A stretch of DNA of 64,000 bases from Chloroflexota bacterium (GCA_017853275.1 JAFMJV010000001.1:90286-154285), one strand, 5' to 3'; counted from the stretch's first letter, positions 46,150-54,722 are shown. Program-made: numbers and translations. The notes: generated from the sequence alone by a model not told the origin.

Positions 46150-47195
46150 CGGCTGCCGAGGACCTCGCGCAGGTGGTCCGTGAGGCCGGAGACGACGAGC
46201 TCGTCGCCGGTCCCGATCCGCCGGTCCGGATCGGGGTGGGGCTCCAGCGCCCCGTCCGTCACGACCGCGAGGGTGACCACGCCCTCCGCGGCGAGCTCGC
46301 CGACCGTCCGGCCCCCGGCGGGGCTACCGGCCACGACCCGGTGCTGCTCGATCCCGAAGGTGACCGCACCACCCGAGAGCGCCGCGTCGATGAAATCGAC
46401 GACCGCGGGCCGGACCGCGAGCTCCGCGATCCTCCGTCCCGCCATCGTGTAGGGGGAGACGATCCGGTCCGCGCCCGCGCGCAGGAGCTTCGCCTCCGCC
46501 GAGGGGGCCGCCGCGCGCGCCACGATGAAGAGGTCCGGGTTCCGGGTCCGCGCCGTGAGGACGACGTAGACGTTGTTGGCGTCCGAATCGATCGAGGCCA
46601 CGAGCCCGGCCGCCCGCGCCAGCCCCGCCCGGTCGAGGATCGCATCCTCCGTGGCGTCACCGTCCACGATGAGGTAGCCGTCCGCCCGCGCGCGATCCAG
46701 GGAGGCGGGATGGACGTCCAGGATGACGACCTCGCGCCCTGCACGCCGCAGCTCGTGGGCGACGGTCGAGCCGACGCGCCCATAGCCGCACACGATCGTG
46801 TGCCCGACCAGCCGGTCGATCCGTTCCTGCATCCGCCTTCGCTCCCGTCGGCCGCTCGCAAGGTCTGCCACGAGCAGCTCCGCCATGATGCCGACTCCAC
46901 CGAAGAGGAGCGCGGCGCCCGCGAACGCGGCGGCCACGGTGATCAGCCTCCCCACGTCATCGAGCTCCCGGACCTCGCGGAATCCCACGGTCGTGAGCGT
47001 GATCGCGGTCATGTAGAGCGCGTCCGAGAGGGACCAGCCGTCCCACAGGACGTAGAGCGCGGTGAAGAGGACGAGCGCGAGGCCCATGAGGAGGAGCCAG
47101 ACCTGGAGGTGGCGCGCGCGTGGGATGAACCGATGGCGCCACGCGGGCAGGTGAAGGCCGGGGCTCCGGTGCGGGTTCGGGCGCTCGCTCGTCAC
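46146..47195 (-). CDS. Potassium channel-like protein with RCK domains
   Basis: A 349-residue protein: two membrane helices (about 30-48 and 85-108) flanking a pore loop TLTTVGFREV, then an RCK/TrkA-N domain (IVCGYGRVGSTVAHEL, about 133-148; LDVHPASLDRARADG) and a TrkA-C domain at the end. It resembles MthK-type ligand-gated K+ channels, but the usual TVGYGD filter is TVGFRE, so K+ selectivity is uncertain. NAD(H) or a nucleotide probably gates it. GTG 47195 has TAGATT 6 bases upstream (leaderless type). Confidence 0.85.
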   Translation of the reverse strand: MTSERPNPHRSPGLHLPAWRHRFIPRARHLQVWLLLMGLALVLFTALYVLWDGWSLSDALYMTAITLTTVGFREVRELDDVGRLITVAAAFAGAALLFGGVGIMAELLVADLASGRRERRRMQERIDRLVGHTIVCGYGRVGSTVAHELRRAGREVVILDVHPASLDRARADGYLIVDGDATEDAILDRAGLARAAGLVASIDSDANNVYVVLTARTRNPDLFIVARAAAPSAEAKLLRAGADRIVSPYTMAGRRIAELAVRPAVVDFIDAALSGGAVTFGIEQHRVVAGSPAGGRTVGELAAEGVVTLAVVTDGALEPHPDPDRRIGTGDELVVSGLTDHLREVLGSR

Positions 47196-47201
47196 CCGCG
47201 G

Positions 47202-47207
47202 AATCTA
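47202..47207 (-). promoter_or_regulatory. Putative -10 box of the channel-MFS-thyX operon
   Basis: Minus-strand TAGATT followed by 6 bases and the GTG at 47195. The same box precedes lysC at almost the same distance. Confidence 0.45.
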
Positions 47208-47260
47208 CGGCCTCCGTCGCGCGGACGAGCGGGGCGGAGGCCATCCCTGCCCGCTCGTGC

Positions 47261-47266
47261 TAGGGT
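47261..47266 (+). promoter_or_regulatory. Putative -10 box of the TerB-like gene
   Basis: TAGGGT about 50 bases before ATG 47316, divergent from the channel promoter. Confidence 0.3.
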
Positions 47267-47315
47267 CCCCCCGCCAGCCCGGCACGCAGCGTCGCCGGCC
47301 GATCGGGAGCAGAGC

Positions 47316-47903
47316 ATGGTCCTCCGGCGCCTCCTCGGCGGCTCCGCCGCCCCCCACGATGCGGACGCCCCGTCCACGCCCGCCGCCGCGGGTCCGTCCG
47401 GTGAGACCGCGACCGTCCGCCGGATCGTCGCCTCGCTCGAGGCGCTCCCCGTGGACGAGCGGCGCCGGATCGCCGCCTTCGCCTATGTCCTCGGACGGGC
47501 CGCCCACGCGGACCTCGATGTGACGCCCGAGGAGACCGCGCTCATCGAGCGTGCGGTGGTGGAGCGGGGTGGCCTGACGGAGGCGCAGGCGGTCCTCGTC
47601 GTGGAGATCGCCCGCAGCCAGGCCGAGCTCTACGGGGCGACGGAGGACTACCTCGTGACCCGCGAGTTCGCGCGCCTCTCCTCCCGGGAGGACCGCGAGC
47701 GGCTGCTCCGCACGGCCTTCGCGGTCGCCGGGGCGGATGCCTCGATCAGCGCCGTGGAGAGCGCGGAGCTGGAGCAGATCGGGCGCGAGCTCGGCTTCGC
47801 CGCGCCGGAGATCGCCGCCCTCCGCGCCGAGCACCGCGAGCTCCTCTCGTCCGTCCAGGCGCTCCGCCGGATGCGACCGGACGGGGAGGGGAGCGGCCGC
47901 TAG
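47316..47903 (+). CDS. TerB-like domain protein
   Basis: A 195-residue mostly helical protein; ATG 47316 has GGGAG 6 bases upstream. The core (about 45-165) has the TerB/DjlA-type pattern: AAFAYVLGRAAHADLDVTPE and later FAVAGADASISAVESAELEQ, each an acidic, metal-binding-like helix pair, spaced about 75 residues apart. TerB domains are linked to tellurite resistance and membrane stress complexes. No other ter genes are near, so a general stress role is all that can be said. Confidence 0.7.
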   Translation: MVLRRLLGGSAAPHDADAPSTPAAAGPSGETATVRRIVASLEALPVDERRRIAAFAYVLGRAAHADLDVTPEETALIERAVVERGGLTEAQAVLVVEIARSQAELYGATEDYLVTREFARLSSREDRERLLRTAFAVAGADASISAVESAELEQIGRELGFAAPEIAALRAEHRELLSSVQALRRMRPDGEGSGR

Positions 47904-47940
47904 GAGCGGCGTCCCCCGGGGGGCATGGCATCATCGGTGG

Positions 47941-48927
47941 ATGCGCGCCCCGCTCCCTGCCGCTCGTCCCGCGCCGCGGCGGCGTGTCCGCCGCTGGCTC
48001 CACGGGCCGGAGCTCCCGCTCGCCGATCCCGGGCCGACCGCCCGCACCGTGCGGCTCCCGGACGGCCGCCTCCTCGGCTGGGACGACCTGGGCGATCCGG
48101 ACGGCGTGCCGGTCCTCTGGTTCCACGGCTTCGGCAGCACGCGGATCATCCGCCACCCCGATGACGGGATCGCCCGCCGCCTCGGGGTCCGGCTCCTCGC
48201 CGTCGATCGCCCGGGGATCGGGCTCTCCTCTCCGCGTCCCGGCCGCGCCCTCGCCGACTTCCCCGGCGATCTGGCGCGGATGGCGGATGCCGCCGGGCTC
48301 GGCCGCTTCGCGATCCTCGCCTGGTCCGGTGGCGGACCCTATGCGCTCGCCTGCGCCTCGGCGCTCGGCGAGCGTGTCCTCCAGGTGGGCCTGGTCTCCG
48401 CGGCGGCCCCGATCGCCGGGCCGGACACGGGGCCCTACGCCACGGGCTTCCACCATGCGGCCCGGGGGGCGGCGGGCGTGGCGCCGTGGATCGTCCGGCT
48501 CGCGATGTGGCGCTGGGCGCGTGGGCAGCGCCGGGATCCGGCGGCGCAGCTGGATGATGCGATCGCGGGGATGGTGGCGGCGGACCAGGCGATCCTCGCC
48601 GATCCCCGCTTCCGGGACGTGATGATCCGCAACGCCGCCGAGCTCTACCGCCAGGGGGGCCGCGGGCTCTACGACGAGGCGCTCGTGATGGCGCGCGACT
48701 GGGGCTTCCGCTTCTCCAGCGTCCGGGTCCCGGTCCGGATCTGGCACGGCGAGCTGGACCAGGCGGTCCCGGTCGCGATGGGCCGCCATCTTGCCGGGAC
48801 GCTTCCCGAGGCCGAGGCGACCTTCCTCCCCGGCGAGGCGCACCACATCTTCCTCGACCGCTGGGAGGAGATCCTCGGCGAGGTCGCGGAGCGCAGCCGT
48901 GCCCGGCTCGCGGCCGGGGCAGCCTGA
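47941..48927 (+). CDS. Alpha/beta hydrolase
   Basis: A 328-residue alpha/beta-hydrolase-fold protein. The oxyanion region is LWFHGFGST; the nucleophile Ser lies in LAWSGGGPYA (about 140), the acid Asp in GELDQAVPVAMG and the catalytic His in GEAHHIFLDRW. DRPGIGLSS is the typical strand-4 loop. No signal peptide is evident. Substrate unknown; esterase or epoxide-type chemistry is possible. Only two bases separate it from the next gene. Confidence 0.83.
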   Translation: MRAPLPAARPAPRRRVRRWLHGPELPLADPGPTARTVRLPDGRLLGWDDLGDPDGVPVLWFHGFGSTRIIRHPDDGIARRLGVRLLAVDRPGIGLSSPRPGRALADFPGDLARMADAAGLGRFAILAWSGGGPYALACASALGERVLQVGLVSAAAPIAGPDTGPYATGFHHAARGAAGVAPWIVRLAMWRWARGQRRDPAAQLDDAIAGMVAADQAILADPRFRDVMIRNAAELYRQGGRGLYDEALVMARDWGFRFSSVRVPVRIWHGELDQAVPVAMGRHLAGTLPEAEATFLPGEAHHIFLDRWEEILGEVAERSRARLAAGAA

Positions 48928-48929
48928 GC

Positions 48930-50480
48930 GTGCGTGCGATCGGGCGCCGCCGGCCGGCCCTTCTCGCGGCGCTCCTTGTGCTCCTCGTCGCCCTGCCCGC
49001 TCCGATCTCCGCGGCGGAGCCCGCGGGGCGTCGCGCCGCGCTCGGCACGAACCTCGCCCCGGTCGCGAGCTGGTCCACCCAGACCCCCTTCGTGGACGCC
49101 TTCCACACCGCTCGGCCGTGGATCTCGAACGCGGAGGGTGCCCCGTGGGGGGAGGGCCCGCCGCTCGACCTGACCCCGCAGGGATGGGTCGCATCGCTCG
49201 CCCCCGGCCAGCGCGCGGACACGATCCTGCTCGATGGTGGCGGCTACCCGCCGGGCGAGTACACGATCCGCTGGACGGGGACGGGTCGGATCGCCTTCCC
49301 GATCGAGCCGCCGGAGATCGTGAGCGAGGGGGATCACCGGATCGTCGTCCGCCCGGACGTGCGCGCCGGCCTTTGGCTCTCCATCGTGGAGACCGACCCG
49401 GCCGATCCGGTGCGCGGGATCGAGGTCCTCCTTCCCGGCTTCGGCGAGATGCCCGACCCGCCCCTCTACCACCCGCGCTTCCTCGCCCAGCTGCGCGGCT
49501 TCCGGGTCCTCCGCTTCATGGACTGGATGCAGACGAACGATCCGGTCGTGGGGAGCGGCGTGGCGGGGCGGGCGCGGATGGACGACGCCACGTGGATGCG
49601 CCGCGGAGTCCCGATGGAGGCGATCGGCGCGCTCGCCACGCTCCTGGACGCCGAGCCCTGGATCACGATCCCGCACGGCGCCACGGATGCGCAGGCGCGG
49701 GCGCTCATCACGACGCTCGCGGATGCGCTCGACCCGGGGCTCCGGATCTGGATCGAGTGGTCGAACGAGACGTGGAACCCGGTCTTCCCCCAGGCGGCGT
49801 ACGCGATCGAGCGCGGAACCGCGCTCGCCCTCTCCACGGACGCCTTCCAGGCCGGGCTCTTCTTCCACGCGCGGCGCGCATCGGAGATCTTCGTCATCGC
49901 CGCGGATGCGATCGGGAGGGCGCGTTTCGTGGGGGTCCTTGCGGCGCAGTCGGCGAACCCCTGGACCGGCGAGCAGGTGAGCGGCTTCGAGAACGCCGCT
50001 GCCGGGGCGGACGTCCTGGCGGTGGCGCCCTATATCGACGGCTATGGCAGCCCGCAGGCGGCGCCCCGGATCCGGCGCCTGAGCGTGGCCCAGCTCATCG
50101 CCCGGATGCGCCGCCAGGTGGATGGCCCGCTTCGGCAGGTGACGGAGGAGAACCGGGCGGTCGCCGAGGCGGCGGGCCTCGAGCTCGTCGCCTACGAGGG
50201 CGGCCAGCACCTCGTGGGCGTGAATGGCGCCGAGAACGACCGGCGGCTCACCCGGCTCTTCGTGAGCACGAACCGCTCGCCCCTGATCGGCGCTCTCTAC
50301 CGGCGCTACCTCGCGATGTGGTCCGCGGCGTCCGGCGGCGGTCTCTTCGTCCACTACACGGACGTGAGCCCGTATGGGAAGTGGGGGAGCTGGGGTGCCC
50401 GGGAGGACCAGCGCCAGGGGCTCCGGCGGGCACCCAAGGCGGACGCGCTCCACGACTGGATCGCCGACGCCCCGGGCTGA
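48930..50480 (+). CDS. Secreted glycosidase-like protein
   Basis: A 516-residue protein from GTG 48930 with a clear signal peptide (residues about 8-28, Ala-x-Ala end). The N-terminal half looks like a beta-sandwich (GGGYPPGEYTIRWTGTGRIA). The C-terminal half contains RFMDWMQTN and IWIEWSNETWN (about residue 275), a Glu-containing motif reminiscent of clan-A glycoside hydrolases, and AYEGGQH near residue 420 as a possible second acid. A polysaccharide-degrading role is plausible, family unassigned. A strong hairpin covers its stop codon. Confidence 0.62.
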   Translation: MRAIGRRRPALLAALLVLLVALPAPISAAEPAGRRAALGTNLAPVASWSTQTPFVDAFHTARPWISNAEGAPWGEGPPLDLTPQGWVASLAPGQRADTILLDGGGYPPGEYTIRWTGTGRIAFPIEPPEIVSEGDHRIVVRPDVRAGLWLSIVETDPADPVRGIEVLLPGFGEMPDPPLYHPRFLAQLRGFRVLRFMDWMQTNDPVVGSGVAGRARMDDATWMRRGVPMEAIGALATLLDAEPWITIPHGATDAQARALITTLADALDPGLRIWIEWSNETWNPVFPQAAYAIERGTALALSTDAFQAGLFFHARRASEIFVIAADAIGRARFVGVLAAQSANPWTGEQVSGFENAAAGADVLAVAPYIDGYGSPQAAPRIRRLSVAQLIARMRRQVDGPLRQVTEENRAVAEAAGLELVAYEGGQHLVGVNGAENDRRLTRLFVSTNRSPLIGALYRRYLAMWSAASGGGLFVHYTDVSPYGKWGSWGAREDQRQGLRRAPKADALHDWIADAPG

Positions 50481-50491
50481 TCGCCCGGGGC
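50469..50491 (+). terminator. Perfect hairpin over the stop codon
   Basis: GCCCCGGGC (50469-50477), loop TGATC, GCCCGGGGC (50483-50491): a perfect 9-bp GC stem whose loop contains the TGA stop. No T-run follows; it may act on both strands, between convergent genes. Confidence 0.6.
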
Positions 50492-50537
50492 GTGGTGCGG
50501 GGTGCGTGGCGCGGGCCGGAGGGACCGGCCCGGGGGC

Positions 50538-51692
50538 TCAGATCCGGCCGCGCGGGACCGTGTGCCAGTAGGTCTTGTTGAAGACGATCTTCCCCAGGTG
50601 CCAGACCCGGTTCGGCTTCGGTGGCTGGGGCGGGTGGTCGTAGTCGAAGCGGAGGAGCGTCCCCTTCCCGTCCCCGATCTCGAAGAAGCACATCACCTTG
50701 CCGGTGTAGACCCCCTCCTTCGCCGCGGGCTCCCGGCCGAGGACCCGTGCCGCGATCCGCTCGGCCACGACCGGCGCCTCGAAGTGTGCCGTGGAGCCGG
50801 CCTTGGAGAGGGGGAGGTCGGTCGCGTCGCCGATCGCCCAGATGTCGTCCCGCCCGCGGACGTTGAGGGTCTGCGGGTCGGTGGGCAGCCAGCCCGCCGC
50901 CGGGGCGAGGCCGCTCTCGATGACGACCCGGGCCCCCTTGTGGGGCGGCACGAGGATGAGGAGGTCGTAGGGGAGCTCTTCCCCCTCGAGGCTCTGGACG
51001 ACCTTCCGCTCCGGGTCGATCGCCTCCACGTTGAAGAAGGTGTGGAGCTCTACGCCCTTCTCCGCGAGGATCGGGGTCGCCATCTCGCTCACGCTCTCGA
51101 TCGTGAAGGCGCGCCCGATCGGCGAGCAGTAGTGGATCTCCGTCCCGTCGCGCAGGCCGCGCTCGCGCAGCTCCGCCTCGATGAGGAAGGTGACCTCGAG
51201 GGGCGCCGGCGGGCACTTGTAGGGCATCCCGGCGATGCCCACCACGATCCGCCCGCCGGTGAAGGCGTCGAGCGCCTGGCGGAGCCGTGCGGCCCCCTCG
51301 GCGCTGTAGAAGTGGTGCGCCTCGGTCGCGAAGTGCGGGATCGCCTCCGGCAGGATCCGGGCGCCGGTCGCCACCACGAGCTCGTCCCAGGCGAGCTCCT
51401 GCCCGTCCGCGAGCCGGACGACCTTCGCCGCCGGGTCGATCCGCTCGATCCGGCCGACGACGAGCTCGATCCGCGCGTCGAGGAGGGAGCGCTCCGGGCG
51501 GACGAGGGAGGAGGCCGGCTCGCCGCCCATCGCGATGTACATGAAGCCGGGCTGATAGACGTGGTCGCCGGTCTCGTCCACGACCCGCACCCGGGCGCGG
51601 CCCGCGGCGATCTCCGCCTTCAGCTTCCGGCCCACGAGGTTCGCGACGAGCGTCCCCCCGACGCCGCCACCCAGGACGAGGATCTCACGCAT
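50538..51692 (-). CDS. Sulfide:quinone oxidoreductase family flavoprotein
   Basis: A 384-residue FAD enzyme of the two-Rossmann type. ILVLGGGVGGTLVAN (residues 4-18) binds FAD; YQPGFMYIAMG, VVATGARILPE and the second FAD contact AIGDATDLPLSK are intact. Cys occur in GMPYKCPPAPLE (about 160), a position used by SQR-like enzymes, in HYCSPIGRAF, and near the C-terminus (MCFFEIG). It should oxidise sulfide or a related sulfane-sulfur donor and pass electrons to quinone. Last gene of the ArsR-DsrE-TusA-DsrE2-TusA-SQR operon, supporting a sulfide role. Confidence 0.83.
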   Translation of the reverse strand: MREILVLGGGVGGTLVANLVGRKLKAEIAAGRARVRVVDETGDHVYQPGFMYIAMGGEPASSLVRPERSLLDARIELVVGRIERIDPAAKVVRLADGQELAWDELVVATGARILPEAIPHFATEAHHFYSAEGAARLRQALDAFTGGRIVVGIAGMPYKCPPAPLEVTFLIEAELRERGLRDGTEIHYCSPIGRAFTIESVSEMATPILAEKGVELHTFFNVEAIDPERKVVQSLEGEELPYDLLILVPPHKGARVVIESGLAPAAGWLPTDPQTLNVRGRDDIWAIGDATDLPLSKAGSTAHFEAPVVAERIAARVLGREPAAKEGVYTGKVMCFFEIGDGKGTLLRFDYDHPPQPPKPNRVWHLGKIVFNKTYWHTVPRGRI

Positions 51693-51699
51693 CACGCAC

Positions 51700-51939
51700 C
51701 TACCGCAGCTTCTCGACGACGATCTCGTCGTAGCCGTCCCGGTCCTCGAGGGCGACGAGCCGGTGGCCCGCCTTCTCGATCCACTTCGGGATATCCACCT
51801 TGCTCCCCTTGTCCGTGGAGTAGACGGAGATGACATCCCCGACCGCGCCCTCGCGGATCGCGCGGATGAGCTCCATCAGGGGGCCGGGGCAGTAGCTCCC
51901 CCGGGCGTCGACGACGCGGGTGATCGTGGTTGTGGTCAT
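51700..51939 (-). CDS. TusA-family sulfur carrier (second copy)
   Basis: A 79-residue protein with the TusA motif [13 protein letters not shown]; the persulfide-carrying Cys is C17. GGAAGGAG lies 6 bases before the ATG. It likely shuttles sulfane sulfur between the DsrE2-type protein and SQR, on either side of it. The stop is 7 bases from the SQR start. Confidence 0.85.
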   Translation of the reverse strand: MTTTTITRVVDARGSYCPGPLMELIRAIREGAVGDVISVYSTDKGSKVDIPKWIEKAGHRLVALEDRDGYDEIVVEKLR

Positions 51940-51974
51940 GGAAGGCTCCTTCCCGGCCCCATCGGGCCGCAGGC

Positions 51975-52559
51975 TCAGATGAAGAGGGAGGCGGTCCCCG
52001 GCCGGGTCATCAGCTCGATCACGGTGGCGGCGCCTGCCGGCTCGCCCAGCCCGTCGATCATCTCGTCGTGGGTGAGGCCGAACATGTCCATCGTCATCTG
52101 GCAGGGGATGAACTCGACGCCCATCGCGAGGGCCGCCTCGAGGAGCTCGGCGGGCTTCGCCACGTGGTGCTCGTCGCTCAGCTTCCCGATCATCCACGGG
52201 CCCATCCCCGCGAAGTTCATCTTCGACATCTTCAGGTGGTGGATCCCGGGCCGCTGCATGAGGGAGAGCATCTTCTGCATCCATCCCTCGCCGGTGATCC
52301 GGTGCTCGTCCTTCACGAAGGGGAGGAGGCCCCAGAAGGTGATGAAGACCTTCGTGGGGATCCCGCTCGCGGCCGCGGTGGAGGCGAGGATCAGGGTGGG
52401 CATGATCCGGTCGTACTCGCTGCTCCAGGCCACGATGACGAGGCCCTTCGCATCCACCGGCATCCCGGCGGCCGGCTCGGGGGCCGGGCTCGCCATCGGC
52501 GGGATGAAGGTCTCGGCGGGGGTGACGACCGTCTCGGGGGTCGGCGCGATCATCGTCAT
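51975..52559 (-). CDS. DsrE2-like sulfurtransferase (DsrE/DsrF-like family)
   Basis: A 194-residue protein: a Pro/Ala-rich N-terminal extension (to about 37), then the DsrE fold [32 protein letters not shown], a middle loop rich in Met/His ([17 protein letters not shown]) and the conserved Cys C153 in [14 protein letters not shown]. Proteins of this type are partners of TusA in cytoplasmic sulfane-sulfur transfer. The hydrophobic, Met-rich loop suggests membrane association. Confidence 0.83.
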   Translation of the reverse strand: MTMIAPTPETVVTPAETFIPPMASPAPEPAAGMPVDAKGLVIVAWSSEYDRIMPTLILASTAAASGIPTKVFITFWGLLPFVKDEHRITGEGWMQKMLSLMQRPGIHHLKMSKMNFAGMGPWMIGKLSDEHHVAKPAELLEAALAMGVEFIPCQMTMDMFGLTHDEMIDGLGEPAGAATVIELMTRPGTASLFI

Positions 52560-52579
52560 GGCTCGTTCCCTTCCGGCCG

Positions 52580-52810
52580 TCAGGCCTTGCGGATGAGGAA
52601 GCGGTAGACGCCGTCCGCCTGCGTCTGCTCCACGAGGGCGTTCCCGGTGGTGCGCGTCCAGGCGGTGAAGTCCTTGAGCGATCCCGGGTCGGTCGCGAGG
52701 ACCTCCACGAGGGCGCCCGAGGTGAGCGTCCGGATCTGCTGCGCGGTCTTCACGATCGGCATCGGGCAGGAGAGGCCGCGGGCATCCACGGTCGCGTTCG
52801 GTGCGGTCAT
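52580..52810 (-). CDS. TusA-family sulfur carrier (first copy)
   Basis: A 76-residue protein with [14 protein letters not shown]; the acceptor Cys is C15 and the CPxP motif is intact. It differs clearly from the second copy (CPGP), so the two are not a recent duplication. Between DsrE-like and DsrE2-like genes in one operon. Confidence 0.88.
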   Translation of the reverse strand: MTAPNATVDARGLSCPMPIVKTAQQIRTLTSGALVEVLATDPGSLKDFTAWTRTTGNALVEQTQADGVYRFLIRKA

Positions 52811-52825
52811 CGTTCCGTCCTCCGG

Positions 52826-53242
52826 CTAGATGAAGAGGATCTGACCCTCGCCCGCGGCGAGGTAGAAGGAAGTGACGCCCTCGACCCCGTCCACGAGGGG
52901 GTCGAGCTCCGCCTCCGTGATCCGGAGGAGGTCCATGGAGAGCGAGCAGGCCTGGATCTCCACCCCGCCGAGCTCCTTCGCCTGGCGCAGGGTCTCCGCC
53001 CAGCTCGCCTGGCCCGCGGCCCGGAGGGCATCGACTGCTTCCCGTCCCGCCGCGCCGGCCTCGGGGGCGAGCCCGTGGTCGGCGTCGATCCGGTCCTTCC
53101 GGAAGGCATCGAGCGCCCAGTACTGGAGGAAGAGGTGGACCGGCCGGCCGAGCGCCGCGGCGCCCGCCGTGAGGACCGCGACGGCCTGGAGCCGGTCGTC
53201 GGTCCCGGAGAAGCAGACGATGGAAAGGGTGGGGTCGCTCAT
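52826..53242 (-). CDS. DsrE-family protein
   Basis: A 138-residue protein with the DsrE/DsrF fold: LSIVCFSGTDDRLQAVAVLT, PVHLFLQYWALDAF, and a conserved Cys in VEIQACSLSMDLL. ATG 53242 overlaps the ArsR stop by one base; a GTG three bases earlier is possible. Expected to receive or pass sulfane sulfur with TusA. The N-terminal Cys in SIVCFSG is an additional candidate redox residue. Confidence 0.82.
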   Translation of the reverse strand: MSDPTLSIVCFSGTDDRLQAVAVLTAGAAALGRPVHLFLQYWALDAFRKDRIDADHGLAPEAGAAGREAVDALRAAGQASWAETLRQAKELGGVEIQACSLSMDLLRITEAELDPLVDGVEGVTSFYLAAGEGQILFI

Positions 53243-53631
53243 CACGCGCTCCTCGGCAGGGGAGCTCCGGGTCCCCGTCCGTCGGCGGGACCGCCGCCAC
53301 GCGGCTCCGCGTCGCCGGCGAGGCGCGCGGAGAGGTCCGCGATCCGGGCGAGGCGGCGGCGCATCACGGCGGCCATCGCGTCGCAGGCGTCCAGGACGCC
53401 CGGATCGCTCAACCGGTAGAAGACCTCGCGGCCATCGCGGCCGGCCTCCACGAGGCCCGCCCCGCGGAGGACCGCGAGATGCTGCGAGGCGTTCGGCTGG
53501 CTCACCCCGAGGGCGAGCGCGATCGTGCCGACCTCGCAGGGTCCGGAGGCGAGCAGATGGAGGATCCGGATCCGCGCCGGGTGGGCGAGGATCCTGCAGG
53601 TCTCGGCCATCAGCTCGTGCAGGGTCTCCAT
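53242..53631 (-). CDS. ArsR-family transcriptional repressor, probable sulfide/redox sensor
   Basis: A 129-residue winged-helix protein: METLHELMAETCRILAHPAR, then the recognition helix VSQPNASQHLAVLRGAGLV and the wing GREVFYRLSD. Three Cys (C12, C32, C83) could form a thiol switch, and no CxC metal site of classical ArsR is present. First gene of the sulfur-relay operon, so it probably represses its own operon until sulfide or persulfide modifies the Cys, like SqrR/BigR. A 16-bp palindrome lies 17 bases before its start. Confidence 0.84.
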   Translation of the reverse strand: METLHELMAETCRILAHPARIRILHLLASGPCEVGTIALALGVSQPNASQHLAVLRGAGLVEAGRDGREVFYRLSDPGVLDACDAMAAVMRRRLARIADLSARLAGDAEPRGGGPADGRGPGAPLPRSA

Positions 53632-53648
53632 GCGCCGATCATCGATGG

Positions 53649-53664
53649 ATGCGCACGTGCGCAT
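53649..53664 (-). promoter_or_regulatory. Candidate ArsR operator
   Basis: ATGCGCACGTGCGCAT is a perfect 16-bp palindrome directly upstream of the arsR gene. Its length and position fit autoregulation of the sulfur-relay operon. Confidence 0.55.
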
Positions 53665-53668
53665 GAGT

Positions 53669-53689
53669 GGCCGAGGTCCCGAAGTGGCG
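53669..53689 (-). promoter_or_regulatory. Candidate DosR-type box upstream of the sulfur operon
   Basis: The minus strand reads CTTCGGGACCTCGGCC around 53669-53684. The GGGAC half-site resembles mycobacterial DosR sites; the second half is imperfect. Listed because a DosR-like regulator is encoded at the window end. Confidence 0.2.
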
Positions 53690-53743
53690 GTCCGTTCCGA
53701 CCGGGCCGTCCGGCAGGCCCGGGCGCTGCCGCCGGGCCGTTCG

Positions 53744-54640
53744 TCACGCGGGGCGGCGGCCCGGGGCGACGAGGACGGAGCTGCGGGCGTGGGCGAGGAC
53801 GCTCCGCGCGACGCTGCCGAGGACGAGCCGGTCCAGCCCGGTCCGCCCGTGGCTCCCGATCGCGATGAGGTCGGCGTTGCGCGCATCCGCCTCCTCGATG
53901 ATCGTCCGCGCGGGGTCGCCGGCGCGGACGGTCCAGCCCACCGTGCGGCCGTCCCCGGAGAGCCGCTCCGCGGCATCCCGGGCGATCTGCTCGTGGTGGA
54001 GGCGGCCCTCCTGCTCGGCCGCCTCGCGCGCCGCCCAGGCGGTCGCCGCTCCCACCGGGAGAAGCTCGCGCGCCGCGGTCTCCCCGGATCCCACGACGCT
54101 GAGGATCTCCACGGGGAGGTGGTCGAGCGGGTGGATCCGGACGAGCGCCTCCTCGGCAGCGCGCGACGGGTCCGAGCCATCCGTGGCGAGGAGGATCCGG
54201 CGGAGATGGTCGCGCCGGCTCACGAGGACGGGAACCGGGCAGGCGTCGATGAGCTCCGCGGCGACCGACCCGAGGAGCGCCGTGCGGATCGCCCCGTGCC
54301 CGCGGCTCCCCACGATGACCAGGTCGGCCCCGAAGGCGGCAGCCTCGGCACACAGGATGCTCGAGGGCCGTCCGGCGATCACGGCGCTCTCCACGCTCCG
54401 TCCCGGACCCGCGAGGCGGCGGGCTTCCTCCGCGACGACGGCCTCGAGCTGGGCGCGGAGCGCGTGCTCCATCTCGGCGGCGGCGCTCGTGCCGCCGATC
54501 ATCCAGGGGCCTGCGATCCGGGCCACGTCCAGCCCGAGGATGATCCGGAAGGCGGTCCCGGCCGGCCATGCCAACCCCGCCGTGAGCGCGAGCGCCGTCC
54601 CGGCGCCCGCCGATCCATCGGTTCCCACGAGGATGCGCAT
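53744..54640 (-). CDS. Tandem universal stress protein (two UspA domains)
   Basis: A 298-residue protein with two Usp domains: the first begins MRILVGTDGSAGAG and ends with the ATP-binding pattern GSRGHGAIRTALLGSVA; the second begins RILLATDGSDPSRA and ends with GSHGRTGLDRLVLGSVA. Both G-x2-G-x9-G-(S/T) motifs are intact, so ATP binding is expected. AGGAGGGAG precedes ATG 54640. Tandem Usps like this are typical of DosR-type hypoxia regulons. Lies between the DsbA/PFOR genes and the sulfur operon. Confidence 0.88.
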   Translation of the reverse strand: MRILVGTDGSAGAGTALALTAGLAWPAGTAFRIILGLDVARIAGPWMIGGTSAAAEMEHALRAQLEAVVAEEARRLAGPGRSVESAVIAGRPSSILCAEAAAFGADLVIVGSRGHGAIRTALLGSVAAELIDACPVPVLVSRRDHLRRILLATDGSDPSRAAEEALVRIHPLDHLPVEILSVVGSGETAARELLPVGAATAWAAREAAEQEGRLHHEQIARDAAERLSGDGRTVGWTVRAGDPARTIIEEADARNADLIAIGSHGRTGLDRLVLGSVARSVLAHARSSVLVAPGRRPA

Positions 54641-54677
54641 CGTCTCCCTCCTGGCGGGATGAGGATGCGCCACCGCG

Positions 54678-54712
54678 GGTCCCCGGGTCATCTGCCGGAT
54701 GGCCCGGGGACC
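54678..54712 (-). terminator. Inverted repeat between the DsbA-like and tandem Usp genes
   Basis: Arms GGTCCCCGGG (54678-54687) and CCCGGGGACC (54703-54712) pair perfectly over 10 bp around a 15-base loop, just downstream of the DsbA-like stop. It could end the PFOR transcript; the GGGGACC arms could alternatively be protein-binding half-sites. Confidence 0.45.
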
Positions 54713-54722
54713 GGCCCGTTCG

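Noticed and set aside
53649-53664. The palindrome as a transcription terminator
   Set aside because: It has no loop, lies directly before arsR rather than after a gene, and is better explained as an operator.
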